Source: Aldehydirespirator sp965248735 (GTDB taxonomy: Bacteria; Actinomycetota; Acidimicrobiia; Acidimicrobiales; Aldehydirespiratoraceae). From it: 64,000 bases of DNA. Each line of letters begins with the position of its first letter. Position 1 is the stretch's first letter. Of this stretch, positions 59,531 through 64,000 are shown piece after piece. A program made the position numbers and the translations under genes. Below the pieces are notes generated by a model, which did no database searches, was not told where the DNA came from, and saw only the letters and a list, made by a program, of their open reading frames with translations. Location: positions 1,798,001-1,862,000 of the forward strand of contig OZ252146.1 of NCBI GenBank assembly GCA_965248735.1. The letters are read 5' to 3'.

Positions 59531-60718
59531 ATGCTTGATAGTGCTGCGGCGCCGGTTGCTCTAGCGGCCCCCGCCTCCCGGGCGGCGCCCGCGGCTGTTG
59601 CCCCTCGCCGAGGCCGGGGGATCCTCGTGGACGCGGCCAGCGTCGCCCTCGGCGGGGCGCCGGTCCTGCGCAGCGCTTCGATCTCCGCGGAGCCGGGCCG
59701 CACGCTGGCGATCCTCGGTCCGAGCGGCTGCGGCAAGACCACCCTGCTGAGGGTGCTCGCCGGACTTCAGCGGCTGGACTCCGGCCGTGTCGTGCTCGGC
59801 GGCAAGTTGATGTCGGGGCCCGCGGAGCCGAAGAACGGCACGCCGGGCGCCGGAGCGTCAAGGAACGGGACCTCGGGCCCGATAGTTCACGTTGCTGCCG
59901 ACAAGCGCGGCGTGGGCATGGTGTTCCAGGACTGGTCGCTGTTCCCGCACCTCACCGTGGCCGGCAACGTGGCCTTCGGTCTGCCCCGCTCGCAGCGGCC
60001 CCGCAGCCGGGTCCTGCCCCGGCCGGCCTCGGGCCGGGTGCGCGATCTGCTGGACCTGGTCGGGATCGCTGAGCTGGCCGACAGGCTGCCCGGCTCGCTT
60101 TCGGGCGGGCAGCAGCAGCGGGTGTCTCTGGCTCGGGCCCTGGCACCGCAGCCGTCGGTGCTGCTGCTCGACGAGCCCTTCTCGAGCCTCGACACCACCC
60201 TCAGGGTGGAGGTGAGGGCCGAGGTGGCCGCGCTGCTGCGCGAACTGGAGGTCACCTGCGTGTTCGTGACCCACGACCAGGACGAGGCCTTCGTGCTCGG
60301 CGACGAGGTGGCCGTCATGCGCGACGGCTCCGTCATCCAGCAGGCTCCGCCGGCGGTGCTCTACGAGCGGCCCGCAGACCGCTGGCTGGCCGGCTTCGTG
60401 GGCGAGGCCGACACCGTGGCGGGACGGGCCGAGGGCGACATCGCCCACACCTCCCTGGGCCCCATGCGGCTGCGGTCGCCGGCTCAGGGAGCGGTGGACG
60501 TGCTGGTCAGGCCCGAGGAGCTGGCCCTCACCGAGGGCGCCTCAGGCACCGTCCACCACATCGAGTTCTTCGGCCACGACACCCTGTACTACATCCGCTC
60601 AATCGACGGCGGGGTGCTGCGCTGCCGGACCACCGGCGCGCCACGATTCGCCATCGGAGCCACCGTCGACCTGTGCCACAGCGGCGTCAGCACGGTGGCC
60701 TTCCCCCGCGCCCGCTAG
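59531..60718 (+). CDS. Orphan ABC transporter ATPase (FbpC/PotA type)
   Basis: A 395-residue ATP-binding protein. Walker A LGPSGCGKTTLL (about 63-74), Q-loop VFQDWSLFPHL, signature LSGGQQQRVSLARAL (about 193-207), Walker B LLLDEPFSSLD (about 214-224), H-loop VFVTHDQDEAF. A C-terminal TOBE-like region (about 310-390) is present, as in iron, polyamine or sulfate importers. No permease or binding protein is next to it. The stop overlaps the convergent Rieske stop by 4 bases. A broken copy of its 3' part lies at 61932. Confidence 0.85.
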   Translation: MLDSAAAPVALAAPASRAAPAAVAPRRGRGILVDAASVALGGAPVLRSASISAEPGRTLAILGPSGCGKTTLLRVLAGLQRLDSGRVVLGGKLMSGPAEPKNGTPGAGASRNGTSGPIVHVAADKRGVGMVFQDWSLFPHLTVAGNVAFGLPRSQRPRSRVLPRPASGRVRDLLDLVGIAELADRLPGSLSGGQQQRVSLARALAPQPSVLLLDEPFSSLDTTLRVEVRAEVAALLRELEVTCVFVTHDQDEAFVLGDEVAVMRDGSVIQQAPPAVLYERPADRWLAGFVGEADTVAGRAEGDIAHTSLGPMRLRSPAQGAVDVLVRPEELALTEGASGTVHHIEFFGHDTLYYIRSIDGGVLRCRTTGAPRFAIGATVDLCHSGVSTVAFPRAR

Positions 60719-61743
60719 CCGGAGACCTCGGCACCCGCTTCGGCTACCAGGTCGGCCAGCATCCGGCGCATCTCCAGGGTGATGCGGTCGGCTTTGGAGT
60801 GGTACTCCAGCGTGGGGGCCAGCGGCACGGCCTTGGTGCCGATGCGCTGCAGTAGTTCGCTGTCCTCCGCTGCCACCGCCATCTGGAAGGCCACCGCCTC
60901 GGCGATGGGGCCGGGCTCGTCACCTATGTCGTTGCGGTAGTCGGTGCAGTAGAGCCGGGTGGTGGCCGCGTCCACGGGCTGGTGGCAGAAGCTGATGGTC
61001 AGCACCACGTTCTCCTCGGGGTAGCCGATGCGCAGGTACACGTGGTGGGGGGCGGTGAACACGAACAGCAGCTCCCGCTCCACCACCTTGTAGTCGCCGT
61101 CGGCGCCCATCGAGTCGGCCAGGGACTTGGTGAAGTGGCGGTGGCTGGCCGTGAAGCGCCAACCGTCGCGCTCCATCTTGTAGTCCCGCACCAGCTTGTC
61201 GTCCTCGTCGCCGAAGGTGGCCAGATGCACGAACGGCAGATGGCCCAGGTCGAGGAAGTTGTCGGCCATCTGGGCGGCCCCCGCGTTCCAGTCCGACGGC
61301 TCCAGCGGGCAGTTCACGAAACTGGGATCGTGGTGCTCGGGAACCTCCGGCAGCGGGGCGATGGGATCCTCCGGCGCCAGCCACACCAGATCCAGCGACT
61401 CGGCCACCCCCGCGGCCGCGGTGGCGCAGGCCCGCGCCGGAATGGGCAGGTCGGGATCCACCGCCGGTATCTCCACGCAGGTCCCGTCGGCGGTGAACCG
61501 CAAGCCGTGGTAGGCGCAGCGCAGGGTGTCGCCCACGATGGTCCCCGCGCTGAGCGGCGAATAGCGGTGCGGGCAGGGGTCCCGCAGCGCGGCCAGCCGG
61601 CCTCCCAGCCGCACCAGGCACCAGCGCTCGCCCAGCAGGTCCACCGCCACCGGCTGGGCGTCGCCGATGTCCGCGCTGCGGGCCACCGGATGCCAGCAGC
61701 GCCGCAGGGCCGGGTGCTCGTTGTCGATCCATGTGACGGTCAT
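60715..61743 (-). CDS. Rieske non-heme iron oxygenase
   Basis: A 342-residue oxygenase alpha-subunit-like protein. The 2Fe-2S site is CPHRYSPLSAG (about 53-63) and CAYHGLRF (about 73-80). The mononuclear iron site is in MADNFLDLGHLPFVHLATFGD (about 157-177; N, D, H, H). It would hydroxylate or demethylate an aromatic or similar substrate using a separate reductase, not seen here. ATG 61743 is supported by the Rieske spacing. Confidence 0.9.
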   Translation of the reverse strand: MTVTWIDNEHPALRRCWHPVARSADIGDAQPVAVDLLGERWCLVRLGGRLAALRDPCPHRYSPLSAGTIVGDTLRCAYHGLRFTADGTCVEIPAVDPDLPIPARACATAAAGVAESLDLVWLAPEDPIAPLPEVPEHHDPSFVNCPLEPSDWNAGAAQMADNFLDLGHLPFVHLATFGDEDDKLVRDYKMERDGWRFTASHRHFTKSLADSMGADGDYKVVERELLFVFTAPHHVYLRIGYPEENVVLTISFCHQPVDAATTRLYCTDYRNDIGDEPGPIAEAVAFQMAVAAEDSELLQRIGTKAVPLAPTLEYHSKADRITLEMRRMLADLVAEAGAEVSG

Positions 61744-61783
61744 GGTGTGCCCCCGCCGCCGCTGTCGATCAATGGGACGGTCA

Positions 61784-61930
61784 TCAGTGTTGTCCCCCTT
61801 CTGCTGGCCCATCGGCTGCCCCGTCGCCGAATTGGCAGCGTTCGGCGCCCAATCGGGCGTCCTGTGCTGCCAATTCGTGGAACGCGGGTGTGATCGCGGC
61901 CAGGCGCTCCACGGGGACGGGCTGGGCCAT
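61784..61930 (-). CDS. Small 48-codon frame ahead of the Rieske gene
   Basis: MAQPVPVERLAAITPAFHEL, then QDARLGAERCQFG and a Gly-rich end. Its TGA overlaps an ATG (TGATG) that opens a 14-codon frame, MTVPLIDSGGGGTP, whose stop overlaps the Rieske ATG (ATGA). The 14-codon frame resembles the Rieske start (MTVTWIDN), so a small tandem duplication created it. Coupled translation into the Rieske gene is possible. The protein itself is unrecognised. Confidence 0.4.
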   Translation of the reverse strand: MAQPVPVERLAAITPAFHELAAQDARLGAERCQFGDGAADGPAEGGQH

Positions 61931-61931
61931 G

Positions 61932-62066
61932 CTCTTCGAGCGGCCCGCGGACCGCTAGCCGGCGGGCTTCGTGGGCGAGGCCGACACCGTGCCCGGCCGG
62001 GCCGAGGGCGACGTCGCCCACACCGCCCCGGGGCCCATGGGATTGCGGTCGCCGGAGCCCATCTGA
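61932..62066 (+). pseudogene. Broken copy of the ABC ATPase 3' part
   Basis: LFERPADR, an in-frame TAG where the intact gene has Trp, then AGFVGEADTVPGRAEGDVAHT and LRSPEPI, stop. It aligns with the ABC ATPase at about residues 275-320. There is no ATPase core. Confidence 0.8.
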
Positions 62067-62282
62067 GCGTTGTCTAGCATTTTCCACAAGCAGCGCCGAG
62101 AAATCCCCGCGGCTTCTACTGACCCATCTTGAAAATCCCCCGGGGTCTTCCATAAGACGGACGACACCGCTGTAATTCCGCTCCGCACCCTGGCCTGAGG
62201 GACCTCTGGACCATAAAGGAGAAGGCACGCTTGATGAGACGACCACCTTGCATCGCGGGCAATCTGGAATAGGCTCTGCCAC
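62067..62282. other. Intergenic region, no supported gene
   Basis: It separates the ABC fragment from the toxin-antitoxin genes. Short A/T runs occur near 62087 and 62130. No gene or clear motif seen. Confidence 0.4.
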
Positions 62283-62567
62283 ATGGGACCACGCCGCAGG
62301 CCGAAGGGCACACGAGGGGCAGGCCAGTTTGCGCCGAACCCTGCGCCTGCCGCACCTGACGTCAGCAATCTGAAGCTCTCTCCCGAGCCGAACGCGGCGA
62401 CCAAGGGACCATCGCTGCTGCGCGATGCGCACCAGGGCGCCGCTACGGCCAAAGCGGACCGCTACCTGGAGGAACTCATCCAGGAGGTCGGCCGACCATC
62501 TCCTGAGGCAGTCGTTGAAGCTCAGGAACTCTGGAAGCGCATCGAGCAGGCACGAGCCGCTGGGTGA
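62283..62567 (+). CDS. Putative antitoxin of the downstream PIN toxin
   Basis: A 94-residue protein. A basic, disordered start (GPRRRPKGTRGAGQF) leads to a helical C-terminus (RYLEELIQEVG..EAVVEAQELWKRIEQARAAG). Its stop overlaps the toxin start in TGATG, which supports an antitoxin role by arrangement. No DNA-binding fold is evident. Confidence 0.5.
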   Translation: MGPRRRPKGTRGAGQFAPNPAPAAPDVSNLKLSPEPNAATKGPSLLRDAHQGAATAKADRYLEELIQEVGRPSPEAVVEAQELWKRIEQARAAG

Positions 62568-62899
62568 TGCGCCTCGTGCTTGACTCGGGTGCCATCTCCC
62601 GGTTGGCTCCCCGAAACGAGACAACGGTCGCCACGCTCAGCCTCTTTGAGAGCAAGGGAGCATGGCCTCCCCTTGTGCCTTCTGTGGTACTCGTGGAGTG
62701 CCTGACGGGAAACCCGCGGACTGATGTACTGGTCCATCGCTTCCTGAACGATGGGTGCGAAATCGAAGAGACTCTTCCTGAGAGATTGGCCCGACGGGCA
62801 GGCGAGCTGAGAACCAAGACTGAACGCGCTTCAGAGATCTCAGCGGTAGATGCTGTCGTCGTTGCCTCGGCAGAGCCAGACCGGAGTTTGGCGGGTTGA
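62567..62899 (+). pseudogene. PIN-domain toxin truncated at its 3' end
   Basis: MRLVLDSGAISRLAPR carries the first Asp, VVLVECLTG the Glu, and EISAVDAVVVASAEP the third Asp. A normal PIN protein would go on with a strand such as VLTSD and the last Asp; here the frame goes into unrelated DNA and stops after RSLAG at 62899. The loss starts at about 62881, at the edge of the IS1634-type element. It is probably inactive. Confidence 0.65.
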
Positions 62900-64000
62900 T
62901 GGGGTGTTGGTGACGGGGGGAGGCCGCTGACCTGGGGTTTTGTGTCGCGGGGCGGCGTTCCGGCAGGGATGTGTAGGGGCGACATATGCTTGACGGTCTG
63001 AGATGTTGGCGGTATTGTTGTGGTGTGTTCGTGAAGACGACCCGCCGGCGCAGGGGCGACAAGGTGTATGAGTACTTGTCTTTGGTGGAGTCTGTTCGCG
63101 ACGGCTCGAAGGTGGGTCACAGGACGCTGCTGCGCCTGGGCGAGGTGACCGCTTTGCGCGAGTCCGGGCAGCTTGAGCGGATCGTTGCCGCGTTGGAGGC
63201 CCATCTGCACAGAGAGCGCGTCGGTGTCGGGGCGTTGGCCGCTGGGGGGGCGCCCGCGGTGGGGGCGGTGGCCGCGGTCGCGGCGGTGTGGCAGCGGCTG
63301 GGCCTCGACGGGTGGTTCGCCGAGCTCGGCGCCGGGCGGGGCGCGGCCGCGTTGGAGGATGCGGTGTTCGCGATGGTGGCCAACCGGCTGGTGGCGCCGT
63401 GCTCGAAGCGGCGCCTCGTTGAGTGGGCCGCGTCGGATGTGGTCATGCCCGAGGGCTGGTCGGCTCCGTCGCTGGACCAGTACTACCGGGCCCTCGACGC
63501 GGTCGCCGGCGCCAAAGACGACACCGAGGCGCACCTGTATGCGCGGCTGTGCGATCTGTCGAATCTGGATCTGCGGCTGGTGTGCTACGACTTGACCTCC
63601 ACCTATTTCGAGGGGTCGGCCCGCCCGTCGGGGCGGTTCCCGTCTAGGGCGTTCGGGTACTCGCGGGACCACCGCGGTGACCGGCCCCAGATCGTGATCG
63701 GGCTGTTGTGCACCTCAGACGGGATCCCGATCGCGCATCACGTGTTCGCCGGCGACACCAACGACGCATCCACGCTGCCGGCTGTGCTTTCTGATCTCGC
63801 CGAGCGGTTCGCGGTGGGGAGGATCTGTGTGGTCGCTGACCGGGGGCTGGTCTCAACAGCCAACGTGGAAGCGGTCGCCGCCGCGGGGTTCGACCACGTG
63901 CTCGCCGCGAGGCTGCGCCGCGACCGCATAACCGCTGAGGCCCTTGCGGCCATCGACGACGACACCGCCTGGGTCGACATCGGCCGGCACCGCTGCCGCG
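62881..64000. mobile_element. IS1634-family element, right end off window
   Basis: The left boundary is inferred from the point where the PIN gene loses its family sequence. The terminal repeat cannot be confirmed without the other end. Bases 62900-63024 are the 5' noncoding part. Confidence 0.6.
63025..64000 (+). CDS. IS1634-family DDE transposase, C-terminus off window
   Basis: The first 325 codons of a transposase. FVKTTRRRRGDKVYEYLSLVES opens as usual for IS1634. First catalytic Asp in VCYDLTSTYFEG (about 192), second in CVVADRGLVSTANVEA (about 272). The Glu lies beyond the edge. GTG 63025 or 63031 are the possible starts. Convincing by family text. Confidence 0.85.
   Translation, partial: MFVKTTRRRRGDKVYEYLSLVESVRDGSKVGHRTLLRLGEVTALRESGQLERIVAALEAHLHRERVGVGALAAGGAPAVGAVAAVAAVWQRLGLDGWFAELGAGRGAAALEDAVFAMVANRLVAPCSKRRLVEWAASDVVMPEGWSAPSLDQYYRALDAVAGAKDDTEAHLYARLCDLSNLDLRLVCYDLTSTYFEGSARPSGRFPSRAFGYSRDHRGDRPQIVIGLLCTSDGIPIAHHVFAGDTNDASTLPAVLSDLAERFAVGRICVVADRGLVSTANVEAVAAAGFDHVLAARLRRDRITAEALAAIDDDTAWVDIGRHRCR

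Overview
The window is very GC-rich DNA with GTG/TTG starts, many 1-4 nt gene overlaps and actinobacterial protein types: an actinobacterial HelD-like motor, S-layer-homology-type repeats with the GC..P..YCP..xxTRAQMA.FLxRA pattern, and hemE next to hemY. It looks like a chromosome or metagenome-assembled piece of an uncultured Acidimicrobiia-like actinobacterium. That assignment is inference from gene content only. I see no rRNA, tRNA, CRISPR array or replication origin.

Layout. 0-8 kb: a truncated fibronectin-III surface protein, a decayed vWA fragment, a multipass membrane protein, a nucleoside deaminase, a beta-lactamase-fold hydrolase, a vapBC pair, and an NTF2-like/SDR gene pair. 8-31 kb is an accessory/defence island. 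It holds two divergent coiled-coil membrane paralogues, a DUF3800-like protein, a PLD-fold protein, a PD-(D/E)XK-type protein and a duplicated 'gene A + HEPN' module cut by an IS256-family element. It then has a DprA-like/phosphoribosyltransferase pair resembling ShosTA and a three-gene operon of a 1104-aa protein, a 1616-aa DUF1998-type helicase and an HNH nuclease, resembling Druantia type III plus a nuclease. It ends with a frameshifted DUF4007 remnant, a DUF3467 gene with two tiny paralogues, ccdA/mazF, vapB/vapC and an ankyrin protein. Gene fragments, frameshifts and chimeric debris lie between these.

31-46 kb: a giant, internally duplicated DUF2339 membrane protein, an aldehyde dehydrogenase, an 18-bp minisatellite, and a tandem pair of about 1070-aa exported proteins. 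Each of the pair joins a PEP-synthase-like nucleotide-binding region to a TSPTQ-repeat linker and three SLH-like repeats. 45.5-49 kb is an envelope-glycan-like operon (GT4 glycosyltransferase, SAM methyltransferase, alpha/alpha-barrel protein) closed by a strong hairpin. 49-55.5 kb is a largely housekeeping block: Lnt-like acyltransferase, then hemE-hemY-class III cyclase, and a patatin phospholipase. 55.7-62 kb: HelD-like motor, AAA+/DUF4143 ATPase, orphan ABC ATPase, Rieske oxygenase. The right end is a toxin-antitoxin pair whose PIN toxin appears cut by an IS1634-family element that runs off the window.

The most interesting parts are the defence block at 15.6-27.2 kb and the tandem SLH/PEP-synthase-like surface proteins at 38.8-45.3 kb, whose ends are nearly identical while their middles diverge. 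Most intergenic space is explained by remnants and short repeats; stretches where I see nothing are stated in the entries.
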